Below, piece by piece: positions 37,401-50,010 of a stretch of 64,000 nucleotides of DNA. The notes under the pieces are model-generated. The model made no database searches. It saw only the letters and a program-made list of their open reading frames with translations, and was not told where the DNA came from. The first letter of the stretch is position 1. Each line of letters begins with the position of its first letter. The stretch comes from Trichoplax sp. H2. Taxonomy: Eukaryota; Placozoa; Uniplacotomia; Trichoplacea. The DNA lies in contig NOWV01000147.1 of NCBI GenBank assembly GCA_003344405.1, positions 62,001-126,000 on the forward strand, given 5' to 3'. The translations under genes and the position numbers were made by a program.

Positions 37401-40400
37401 CTTTTTCTTTTGCAAATGGCTATCTACTTAGTATCCGTGTAGCAAAGCTAACTCCATGTGATAGGATAATAAAGGATAGCGTCAGGGCGCGATCAAACTA
37501 TACTCGGATGATTAAATTAATAGAAAGAAATAGAGAACTAATCATATGGTACAGTTTGGCGTGGATATGTATTTTTTAAGCAATTAAAATACCGTCACAA
37601 GCCCATTGCTATTGAGAATTTGCAAACATTGACTAAACGTTATACAACTTGGTCAGCTGTGGCATGGCAACATAATATTCAAACGCTTTCATGATCACCT
37701 TTTGTAACTTTGTCGGTAAGGTTGCAAATCAAATAGGAAGGAAATTATTAAATTTCTCTATTGTGACAGTATCACCCTTTCAAAGGTGCCAGCAAGGAGA
37801 GGGGTGTCAAGTAGAGATATCAAGATGGAGAATGATTCAGCTAAAACAAGGTGAATAACTTGAATTGATTTATATCATCGCATTGAAATCGACTTCTTGA
37901 ATAAGATAGTCTGATAGTTTGTAAGTGAGAGATAGATATTGGTTAAAATCAATGTGCTTTGTTCTATTTCTTAGTTAACTTCTTTATATATTTAATTATG
38001 AAGGCGGCACTTTACATTTGGTTTGCACTTAACTTTATGAATAAATAACTTTTGTTATGTAGCTAAATCTTTTTTAATTTCCTGCTAGGTTTTGCCGCTA
38101 CCTCACGTGGATAGCAAGACAACAACAAAAAATAGAGGTTTTGCTACTGAGACATAATAGCTAACACAAATTAGCTATCTGTTATTTAATGGTGTCCGAG
38201 ACTATGTCATAAAAATAAAAAGCATTGATAAATAATGGTAGCCCAATTCAATCCATAACATTGTAATCAATTACAATTATAGGTTCTAGATTACTAACAG
38301 CAATGTAGTAATTCGTCTTTACAGATATGATAGATAATTTCTTCACTTTCTATAGCTTAAAGCTTCTTATGGCAGCCTTCTATAAATTATATATGACATT
38401 AATTCGGTGTGCTACCATTAAAGTGACTAAAACTGCTCAGTTGCTAAACTCATTTTTAATCTAGGTTCATTTGTTATTAATATGATATTGGATTTCAAGA
38501 AGTGTTTAAAAATAGATGAAATTTAACGGACGAGTTCATTTCTATTGTAGCAGGAATGATTGCTTAAAAATGATAATCATCATGTGTTAACGCAACTTGT
38601 ACTATACCTATTTTAGATGAAGGTTGCGTAGCTGTCAAAGAATATAAAGTGCTTAAATTCACTTCCTGTAGCTAAGCCGCAAGCAAAAAAGGAAAATGAG
38701 CTTTTAATTTTAGGGAGATCATGAAATTGCTATAATCAGTTGTAAAGTAAAATGATTCATTAATCTCGATCGGCAACAATTTCATATCTCCCGGCTGGAT
38801 TTATTAAACAACAAGAAATGAATATGAGCATTTACTTATTTTATAAAAGTTATGGAGCTGAAAACTATGTAGCAATATTCTTAGCCAGAATATATTATAA
38901 TAAAATCGTCATTTTCGTAAAGCTCTAGCTACGCCATACTGATAATTTGTCCATTTATTATGTATAATTTCCATGTGTAAGCGAAAAACCTATTTAATTT
39001 TTTAAAAAGCCTAGAAAATAGCTTTAGGTAGCAACAATAGAGTTACTATTGTTGATTTCTTAGTCAGAATCGGTTAGACATACGCAATATTAATGCAAAT
39101 TATTCACTACTATTATGTATTGCTTTTAAACTGCTAACTTGAACTTGTAATTGTTCTATTTCCAAGTTAGTCCATCCAATTATAACTAGACTATAGAATT
39201 CAAGAGCAGTACGGAGTCCCTATAGCTATTTTTTCATTCTGATTTAAGGTTGCTTAATTTAAAGCCTCGCTAGGGCTATGCTAAATTGCGATAACTTCAA
39301 AAGAACTTTATGAAATGCCCATTTAGCCTGGGGCTTCCAACTGTCTGAATCTTAAAGCTAGCTAGGCCAATCTGACTAATAAATATAAGACAATTAATCA
39401 TCTTTTCTAAGAAAGTAGATAACATCTTGTAAATCGATGACTAATATATGTTTAGGTAATGCACGTGTAATGGACAATATGACTAACGATACATTCAAGA
39501 AATTGGGAAAAAACTCTTTCAACTACCTCTTTTCAATTTACGATTACCTTCATTTGCAATGATTGAATTGTATCGAACCCAATGAGAATATTCAACATCA
39601 ATCCTACTAACTAACAATTAGGATCGTATATTGAATGCTATCCAATCATTCTTATAGGATGGCTATCATAATTTGATGGTTAATGGGTTGGTCAAAGATT
39701 GATTATTAAAATGACTCTCAAACTGTCTCATTTTATGCCATTATACTATGCTAAGAATAAATACTCTCAATGAAAAGATGTCAATTACAATTAATCGTAG
39801 ACATTTCTAGACCTTATATACATATACATTTATTCTAAGTAGTATAACATTGACTGGAACGATTCTTCTCCATTTTTTGCTTATAAACTACTGCTTTCCA
39901 TTGATTCTATCATTCACCCAGCCAACTTACTTTTAGTAAACTCCCTATCACTCCTTCTAAGTTTCGAAATCTCTCAAGGATATTGCACAACCAACTTAAT
40001 AGTCTGCAATGAGTGCAGCAATTACTTTGTTTGAAAATGACGGCCATTATATAAGAACAAAGGACAGACAAAATGATAGAGATGACTAAGAATAAAGAGA
40101 GGTTAAAGAAATCTACTTAAACTACTACGTCATTATGAGCATCTAAGATGGAAGGAAAGAATAGCTTTGGATGGTTAGCTATAAATTTTTCATATTGTAC
40201 CTCAATCAATTACTTTTAATAGGAAAGAAATACTGCCGTTTTACATAAAAAAATCTCTACTACCGTCGTCATTCAAATTAGGTTATGGCCGTAAGATAGT
40301 CCATAGTAGCCAGTCTGTTTGGGTAATCAATGATACTGTACTGCAAACTGTCTGGAAACATCCAATATGACAAATGTGAATGAAAAATAAACGGTTATGT

Positions 40401-43400
40401 TAACTACGATTAAGTGGAAGGAACATATCGAGTAATTAATTCAATCCTTCAATAGAAATAAACGCCTTGAAAGTAGAGGCTGTCTTCCTTTCGTGAAATC
40501 TTTCATTCTTGTGCAACTTAGGTTACATAACCGTTGTATTATTTCACAGAAATAGTTCAAAACGACAGTTAAACGATATATCGCAAACAGATAGAAAAGC
40601 ATGACAAAGAACTGCCAAATAATAACTACGGTACCATATCCCATTTTAAGAAAAAGCATCGTCATCATAATCGTTTATGTGTTATGAAAGAACTATTTCC
40701 ACAGAAATTATTTCAAAATAGTTGGATGATATACCATAAATAACTATAAACGTAAGAAATAAGAATGATTTACGTATCTGTCTCAATCACTAAAATCATT
40801 ATGGTGCATTTATTTATTCTATGTCTGAAATAACCCTTCAAAATAGTTTTGCAGACAAATATTGGCTGTTTAGTTATGGATTCTTCTTTACTAAGTGAGA
40901 ATTGTGGTTATACCTTGATTGATAATTTAACGGGGAAAGGTAATCTTTTAATACTCTAACTGCAATAAAAATGAATTCATCAACTACTGGTAGCATGAAA
41001 TTAACGGATCTAGAATCATATACGTTCCTACACATCAAAGGCTGAATCATCGGCCATTCATTAAATTGAATATAACTTACGTATAGTCCACGCGTACTTA
41101 ATGAAATACGAATTTATCAAACAAAGCAACTGGGTACTAGAGTACTAGGAAAAGAATTATGGAAACGATTTCGTCGATTGCCTTCTAAAATAACTAGAAT
41201 CAACGTTAAATAGAATACAGTACAATCATTATTGTATCCCATGCGTTTATAGGTCATGATAAAGAATGATAGGATTGTAAGAAATTATGCATTAAATATT
41301 CAAGACACATACGGTAACAGATTTGACTCTATTGCATGTCTTGAGTATATTGACACATTCGATTAAATTGAAAAGATCAAGAAAAGCTTCTCGTAGCGTT
41401 GATAAATACTATCTAGACACAGTATGGGTAGGTTGATTTAAGTTAAGATGAATAAAGCTCTGTCTAGGATGGTTTAACTCTCCAACTTTTCTAGCTTAGA
41501 TAATAAATTAAGCTATGGCCAATTCTAGAAGTGACTGTCGTATACAAAAGCCTATACTGTATTATTTGACTGCAAACAAGACCGCATTATTAAGACGATA
41601 TTAAATTGACTATTTGGCCAATTATTCTCCCTATCGTAACTAAATCGACAATTTGCAACTTCAATAGTTTCGGAAGAAGATGGCAGACAAGTAAATTTGA
41701 ATGGATAAAAATCGCCATGACTACCTTGGGCTACAATTTCATGTTTGTAAGGAGCAGTCATGATGGCGAGACTAGACGTTATTTAAAGTTTAAATAAGAT
41801 CGATTTGATAGGTCGTCCCCTTATTAATAAAACCTGTCCTAGAGATCCGAAACCGCCTACCCTATTAACATCATTTTTAACCGATAACTTTTCAACGAAT
41901 TCGATAATACTTCCGCTAATCTGTATCAATCCTCTAATAAATTGTATTAATTAAAATCTCTTTACTAATTCGTTAGCGCTAATACAATTAACTAGCTCAT
42001 TCAGTTCTAAATCCATAATCTTAAACATCTATAGAAATAGTTAACTTTGATAAGCAGCACTTTTAATGGAAGACCAACATGGATGAAAGACGTTAAAAAA
42101 CTAGCAGATGAAGGCTGAGTTTAGTATTATCAGTGCTAGTAGAACTTGTTTAATCGAATGAATGTAAAAATTTAAGGGCATCTGATGATCATCAACGCGA
42201 TTTGTTCTATCTACATGATTGATTAATGGAATATCGTTGTCAAAATGCCTTTACACAATATTTGATAATACCAAATAAAAATGTTTGAAAGCATATTGAC
42301 GTATTTTACGTTCCTACTACTGCTGTTCCATGTCTTTATTCATTTCCTGCTACTGATTATTATCAATCATCAAGTAATCATAAATGACCGATACCCTAGC
42401 TGGTCTCTATTTGAAATAGTAGAAAGATGAAGATGTAGAAATGCCACTAGCAATTTAAATAGGAAGCATGCAAAGGATAAATTAATATAGTTATTGAACC
42501 ATTTTTGGATTTAAAATATTTTCGGTTAACATTACTGAGTTGGCAGCGGTACAATTTCCTTGAAAATGTCAGATTCTCAGATGAATTTGATAACATTTTC
42601 AATTTTAAAATATAATATTGAATAGCACATTGGAAATGATTCACTCCTTAGAAGCTTGATACTGAACTCAAACGGCCGCAGTTCTGCTCTGCTAATAAAA
42701 TGATGCTACGTGAATTGCATAGTTAAACATGCCTATTTTACTAGGGATATCTTGACAATAAAGCGTTTAAAATTGTTGCGAAGCCTTCCCCTCCCGATAG
42801 TTTCATTTTTTTTTAGTCATCACGGCGTGATAGGTATAAGACAACTGCCGAATTCTTTTGAGTTAGTATACGATTTTAGCGAGGATAGTAATCAACAGAG
42901 ACCGTAAATCTGAGTGATGCTATTAAGAATTGAAAAAGATAGAGGAAAATAAACAACTTTAAAGCACTTACTCAACTACTGTAGTATGCTCAACTAGCAG
43001 TAAATACAAGTAGACGTTGTTATACTTGTGTAGCACGATTGGAAATGGATATAGAGTGATGCTATGATTGTCAAGATCGCCATTATTGCAATATGTACCC
43101 TTCAATATCTGCTTATATAGTTTTTGAAAAAGAATTTGCGATACAACTACCGACTTACCTTGACTCATGGTTCACTGATTTCTATGAAGGCATTTATGTC
43201 GATAACCAATAAATAATCCAACTAAAATAACGAATATACAGAATTTCGCTACGGCAAAGGATAACTTTTTTGATAATAACTTCTTCTTTAACGCTTTGAT
43301 ATTTGTATCTAAGCTCCAATTTACCCTTTAATTCTCTTATTAATTCAGCAATAATAAGTATAAAAGACTACAACGTTCTTTGTAACCAATTTTTTTGTAT

Positions 43401-46400
43401 GTGTTTGTGCCTCAGTCTTGTTGATTTTCCTGACAAAGATGATACCATGTAGTTCGCTTTAATTCAACCAATTTCTTGCCCCTGGACTATTGGTCTGGGT
43501 ATACTTTTTTAATCTGCACGACGAGTGTTGATTCTTGGTTAGATAAATTAGATAAGGTTAATATAATTATTTAAGTTATCGCTATCGTCGTCATTTTAAC
43601 GGATGTACAAATTAATCAATAAGATTTTAATCAAGTGATTTATTTTGGACGAAATTTGGCCTACTAATACATTGACAAATATTTTATACTAGAGTGTGGC
43701 AAATCGAGTGGTGTTAACAGAAATGCTATAGATGGCTTGGTGAAACAATTGTCTTATGAGCCGTTTTTACTGAATATGAGTAAGATATTAGTCATAATTA
43801 CAAAGTTAACGTTATTTTGAACAATTCTACTTCGGACTGGATCTTATTGTTTTGATGATAATAGGCACAATAGTAGAGTTGATTGGTCTAAAAAGCAATC
43901 ATATAAAAGACGTATACTAACAAGAGTCGCAGCAGCAATCGGTATAGTCAATAGAATATTTTATAAATTTACTTTATTCTCTATCGATTCAACATTATTG
44001 ATTTTAACATTAAGGAGGCCATTACAAGGAGTGATGATAACTATGACTACAATAGACTAGATAACTTTTGTTTTATGGTTCGATAAAACAAAAGAAAACA
44101 CGTTATTGCCGCTAATACAAGTTATAAATATCAATATGTTATGCTGGGAGAAAAAAGATAAACTACGATTGATCTTGTCATTTTGTTGAAATACTTTATT
44201 CATTCGATTAGAAGTGATCTATACAAAGTTATTCGGAGCGAGATGGCAATCCAGTATCGATAGTATGCGTTGAGTTGGATATTGATTGAATTGTTTAATA
44301 CTTTGATGACACACCATACTGTCAAAGTTTAACTATGACTCACCTATCTTACATTATGCCATAGTAGGCATGGGACTTTGAGTTTAACAAATAAAAAAAT
44401 AGATGGAGTTATTATATACACCTTCTGTTTAAAATACGGCACATTATCAGTGATGATATACAGTGCCTAAAGTGTTTGTTTTATAAATGGATCTATGTCA
44501 ATGGACAAATTTAGGTGGAATGACACAGATAAAATATTATCTTAAATTAATTTCAACGTATATAGACGTTCAAGTTACCCTATAAAATTAAAATAACTCA
44601 TTTAATCGACTTCATCTCGGGTATCGATTTTATCGTTAAAAAAGTAATAAAACACTCAAATTGTGTTACTGGATTTCACGATTTTACTTCGTTGTTACTG
44701 CATTAGTTGAATGATAGCGTATTTCCAATGTTAAAAACTAAATCGTCAAGGTACTTAGTGGATTACGGAGTAGAGCAACAGCAAGGATAATCTTAATTTT
44801 CGTTATTAAAATGTCATCTTAGCGACATGTTAGCTGATGAAGATGAACAGCGTCCAAGTTCATGCCGCTATCGATATGAATTATGTCCATCATAATGGTG
44901 TAGTTAAAAGTTATAACTTAGTGTAACTATACAAATCAATCATTGATTTTAGATTGTTGGCGTTATGTGAATGCATGTACAGAGACAGACTAAATAAATA
45001 TTATAAAATGGGTCAACGAATAATAATTGACATGCATTTATTCCATTAGATAAACAAAGCTATTTTGAATTCTTACCTGCCAATAATGTAGTTTACCTAC
45101 ATATAAAAACAATCGCCTTATGACGTTTTATTCTGCGTATTACTTATCTATTGATCAATCACTGCAGTATAGTGCCATCGATTCATAACATGTCATTACT
45201 CATTTGCGATTATATTCTTGTTACTTGTAATAGCCATACAATACTAGCCTTGTTCACAACTATTTTCACCAACACAAATGTATTACAGCTATTTGAAAAT
45301 CAATTAATGCTGATCTAAGATTTTTTTACTCATTGTGTCGCTATGACCTACATAACCTGATAGAACTTTAAGAACCTTTTAACTCAAAGTAAACTCATAA
45401 TTAGTATTTATAAAAATAAAATTGAATAATACTGACCTCTTTACCGCGCTTATCTATTAGAATGCATTGCACTCCATCTTGTACTAATAATTAATGAATC
45501 CTTCATACAAACAAATAAATGGTTGTCATTCATTAGCATAACAAATCGATTTTAAGGCAGCTAATCGCATTGGAATGAAGATTTTTCATTAACACAGTAC
45601 TACTGTAATTTTAATTATTCATTGCAATTATTCATTGCAATATGTAAATTAACATAATTACATTAGCATGAATAACACCAGTAAAGTGATAACACATTAG
45701 AGTATTTGCTTTAAAAATGATTTTAAAAGTTCCAGTTTTACTGACAAAGTTTACCTCCCACCTAAAGTAAACGAGTGTAAATTTATTTCTACTAAATGAT
45801 TGATCGGTTGTTAAACAAACCAAATGTAGGTTTCTATCATAATTTCTTATAACTAACAACTAAAAAGTGACTAATGCTAGCATTCATGGGCTAATTAGCA
45901 ACAAATTGCCATAGGGTAGTCATGACATTGACCGCAATTATGACTTATCAACTCTTGTGAGTAATATTCTAATACTTTTTAATAGATACGGTATAAAGGT
46001 ATACATTACAATTCTTTCAAGCAATGGTGCAACGGAATTGAATTACAGTTCAAATTCATCAAGAATATAACCGATAATAACGTTTTAGGTAGAAATGAAT
46101 CCAGATTATAGGGCCTCAAATTAAGCTAAAAACGATTCTTTTGAATGAAAAATCGTCAAATAGCGATATAAATGCTAATGCAATAGAATTAGTGCATTAA
46201 AATAAAAAAGGTTTTTTCAATTTGTTGTACTGTTACTCTTGAATCATGTGGTTACCTCCTACTCTTAACGTATCAATACGAATAGTTTCCAGAAAGTTGA
46301 TTTATAAAATGATGGGATCAATTCTAGAATTGATCTTTTAGGTCACAAATTACAGTAGTACTGTAGAATAAAGATTACATTAAGAGAAGATGAAATATTA

Positions 46401-48680
46401 CACGTTGCAAATCAAAACTGATACGATCAAGCTTGAACTAATCTATTACATGGTTAATTAAAACGATAATTAAATGATTGTATATAATAAAATTACTTCT
46501 ATCTTAAAATTAAATAGACTGTATTTAAACTGTGAAATAGATCGCGTTATCATCAACATCGCTGGTAATATCTGAGGACAAATACGAATTGATATGATAA
46601 TGAAACGAATGAGTCATCTGTGTATCATCAAGTTATAATAAAGCGTGCAAGATGGATAGAATTAATTACTTGTATTATTTAAAATTTTAAATTTCTAATT
46701 AATTACAGATCTCATTAAGTCAATTCTCGTCGATCTTTAATTCAACATAATACCAGTGTAATGAAGAGGATATTAAATCAACCCTTCAGGGCTTTCAATC
46801 TATTCTAACTAATAAATAGAATTTCAACTTGACAAATTGCAATATAAAAAGCCTTGATCTGACTAATACTATCCACATAGTACAATGTCATTGCAAATAT
46901 AATTATATTATTAATATGTTGTTCAACTAAATAATAATCAATACGTTTTTTACAGTGTATTAAATGATTTTAAGCTCATTGTATTTGATAAAATAATATG
47001 CTACTTCGAGGTTATTTTATTGCTTTCTTAATAATAGTATCGTCACTATTATTACTATCTAGTTGTCTACATCATTAATTTTATTACTTAGATCTGATAT
47101 CTATGCCAACTTTTTAATAACTGTATCAACTATCTATCAAAGCATGCACGATCATTTGTTAGATTGACATAAATTTCTATTGAGATTAATTGGTGATAAT
47201 AATATACCCGTATATAACACTAATGAGACGAATAAGTTATGTAGTATATGTTCCTAAACTGATAATACAACTTTAATTACTATACAATCTTAATTAAGAA
47301 TAAAGAATAGGACTGTCAATAGAACTACTAGCTCTACAATTAAGCTATAGTGTATTCAATATAAGTAGCTATTTCTCGATAAAAATACTAATAAATCTTA
47401 ATTATGGTTTGCATTATCATTTTAGCGTCGCATCATAGTAGTATAAATTGTTGCATTTTCTGAGTTTCTAATAACTATATTATTTTTTAATCATTCTATA
47501 CTGATAAATATAGATTTTAATCTTGTCCAAAAATATGATTAAGTGCCATTGAAGGGGCAATCTAGTGTTATACACAGCTGCCTTTGGAAGGTAGTAACGG
47601 TATTTGATTTAGATAGCTCGTACTTCTCAATGTAATGCTTTAATGCCATTGTGAAATCTTTATTCATCTCTAACATGGCAATTCTTTTGTCTTTTTGAAC
47701 CTAAATTGTGAAGTTTATTTAAATCTGCATCATTAAGGTACAGCAACGTGACGAAATAATATCATCGTCGTTATAATAGCTTTGATATAACTATGTTGAA
47801 GAAAGTGGTTCAAGGTCACAACTGGAAATACTTGTACATAAGGCATTTTAATTTCACTGATTTATATTTATTATACTTTCAGCTTTAAATAAGAAGCATT
47901 GTATTTCGATGACTCATTCGTAAGAACTCAACCGAATTTATTGTAGCACTGCATATCTAGTCCAATTAAGATACCAATACAATAATATAAAGTAGAAATG
48001 ATGAAATTTTAAACCGCCATACAAGAATACTTTTGTATTGCCACGGATAACTTCAAGGTTGCTCGTTACTGTCGTGCACAGTACTATAATTTATTTACGG
48101 TAAAATTTTGCAATTTATTTTATCATTTTAAATATAAATAATTAGTCGATAGCCTACTTAGCCTCATTTTAAGATCAATGAATCATATGATGTATCTTGA
48201 GACTGGATACAAATAAGATATTATTCATATTCAGGTCGTATTTGCAGGGTAGTTACGTACGATCTCATAGCTATAACAATCCCAACAGCAGATGATTTAT
48301 TGTTGTGGTTCAGAATAGTATAACTTGTTGTATGCTACCTGCAACGATGTCAATAAAGATGTCTAAAAGGAAATCCATTTCAAACGATTCATTATAGCTA
48401 ATTAGGCCATCGAGTAGTATATACAGATAAAAGAAAGTAAATAGTTGGTTACAGTACAAGATAAGTTACAATTCCAAGCTTGATGTTGGAATCAAGTGCA
48501 CACCGCCATGCTGCAGTATAGCATCGTCTACAGTACTGTAACTGTGTAATGTCTGCATCGATCGTGTACTATATGCATCTGGACTACAAATTTACCTAAT
48601 ATTAGATCTTATGATCTTCGTTCATTTAAGTTTTGCGATTTATGTTCCCACTGTGCACAGCACGGCGTTCTAGCATTTGT
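34466..48680. other. Gene-poor 14-kb stretch
   Basis: No exon with family-level similarity and no open frame above background was found on either strand, apart from the unseen 5' part of the minus-strand gene that may extend into its left end. Small open frames here (for example 36319-36507, 40441-40668, 42710-42907) look like chance. A perfect palindrome at 46316-46335 and a start-codon-plus-donor signal at 43159-43168 are noted separately. Long introns of an unrecognised gene cannot be excluded. Confidence 0.45.
46316..46335. repeat. Perfect 20-bp palindrome
   Basis: GATCAATTCTAGAATTGATC is its own reverse complement with no spacer. It sits in non-coding DNA with no gene nearby. It could be chance, a dimeric protein-binding site or a mobile-element scar. 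Confidence 0.7.
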
Positions 48681-49295
48681 GATCATCATCATGACCTACA
48701 GTAACTAATAACTAACTATACTAGAAGAAGACCTGGACTGAACACTCTTGGACGGACAAACATTTTAGGCCTCATCTCGTCCAACTATTATGCCAAAAAC
48801 ATCGTTATGGCAGTACTTTACTATGCAGGCGGTCGATTTTGAATTGGTTAATGTTTTCTAAATGAAGTCATATTGCATTGAATTTTACTCGTATTATCTG
48901 TTACAAGTTTCTGCTTGAAAACACTTCTATAAACTGTCCTTGACTGTCCTTGACGAAGACAAAAATACAGGATTTGACTAGAGTCCTTATGGGAGTCCTG
49001 GAAAAAGTTCATCGTGTGAACGTACCTTTATTATAGACTACCTTCCACGGACGTTTTTAAATATTGTAATAAAAGTAGATTTTTATCAGAAGTTTTCCTA
49101 GGTCTAGGTCTAACTTTATTATCATTAATGGGAATGATCAATCCATGTCTTCTTCTAGTAGTCCATGCTGATCCACGACTTCTTGATAAAATAATGTTCT
49201 CTTATAATTTACTATCGAGAAGTCCGTGTCATCATACCGTATACTATACACAGTACAGTATAGGAATCACATAGTGAAATGCGCAAGACTCGCTG
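48681..49295 (+). repeat. Direct repeat copy 1, left side of assembly gap
   Basis: About 615 bp nearly identical over long blocks to 49316-49940, with substitutions and two larger differences: a replaced segment around 48931-49045, and about 70 bp near 49110 that is present only in copy 2. Its last bases (CGCTG) abut the N run, and the matching copy 2 begins directly after the N run. Confidence 0.9.
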
Positions 49296-49315
49296 NNNNN
49301 NNNNNNNNNNNNNNN
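49296..49315. other. Assembly gap (20 N)
   Basis: Twenty consecutive N characters. The flanking sequences are two versions of the same segment, so the gap may have no real length. Confidence 0.99.
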
Positions 49316-49940
49316 GATCATCATCATGACCTACAGTAACTAATAACTATACTAGAAGAAGACCTGGACTGAACACTCTTGGACTGACAAACATTTTAGG
49401 CCTCATCTCGTCCAACTATTGTGCCAAAAACATCGTTATAGCAGTACTTTACTATGCAGGCGGTCGATTTTGAATTGGTTGATGTTTTCTAAATGAAGTC
49501 ATATTGCATTGAATTTTACTCGTATTATCTGTTACAAGTTTCTGCTTGAAAACACTTCTATAAGATCGTAGACGCCATTTCAATTAGTATCAGTGATTGC
49601 AAAACAGACATTATAGACTCCTTCCACGGACGTTTTTAAAATATTGTAATAAAAGTAGATTTTTATCAGAAGTTTTCCTAGGTCTAGGTCTAACTTTATT
49701 ATCATATAATAAACTTATACAGAAGAAGATATAGTCTGCCGCATTCCATTTGGCAAGAAAAGTCCGTCTACCCTAATGGGAATGATCAATCCATGTCTTC
49801 TAGTAGTCCATGCTGATCCACGACTTCTTGATAAAATAATGTTCTCTTATAATTTACTATCGAGAAGTCCGTGTCATCATACCGTATACTATGCACAGTA
49901 TAGTACAGGAATCACATAGTGAAATGCGCAAGACTCGCTG
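49316..49940 (+). repeat. Direct repeat copy 2, right side of assembly gap
   Basis: About 625 bp matching 48681-49295 in the same orientation, beginning and ending at the same points. Blocks of more than 100 bp match with only single-base differences, separated by two divergent segments. This is the pattern of diverged alleles or of a recent tandem duplication. Confidence 0.9.
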
Positions 49941-49948
49941 AAAAGGCT

Positions 49949-50010
49949 TACAGTACTGCATACTGTACTCAGTGTACTGTACACTGTACTCAACGTACTG
50001 TACATTGTAG
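49949..50010. repeat. CTGTAC-rich palindromic repeat, second cluster
   Basis: Runs of CAGTACTGCATACTGTACTC, GTGTACTGTACACTGTAC and CGTACTGTACATTG. They share an 18-nt word with the cluster at 25043-25178. The overlapping minus-strand open frames at 49857-50101 are produced by this repeat and are not genes. Confidence 0.7.

Noticed and set aside
40441-40668. 75-codon minus-strand open frame with one hydrophobic segment
   Set aside because: It starts with clustered ATGs but has no signal peptide logic, family similarity or splice context; a chance AT-rich hydrophobic frame is more likely.
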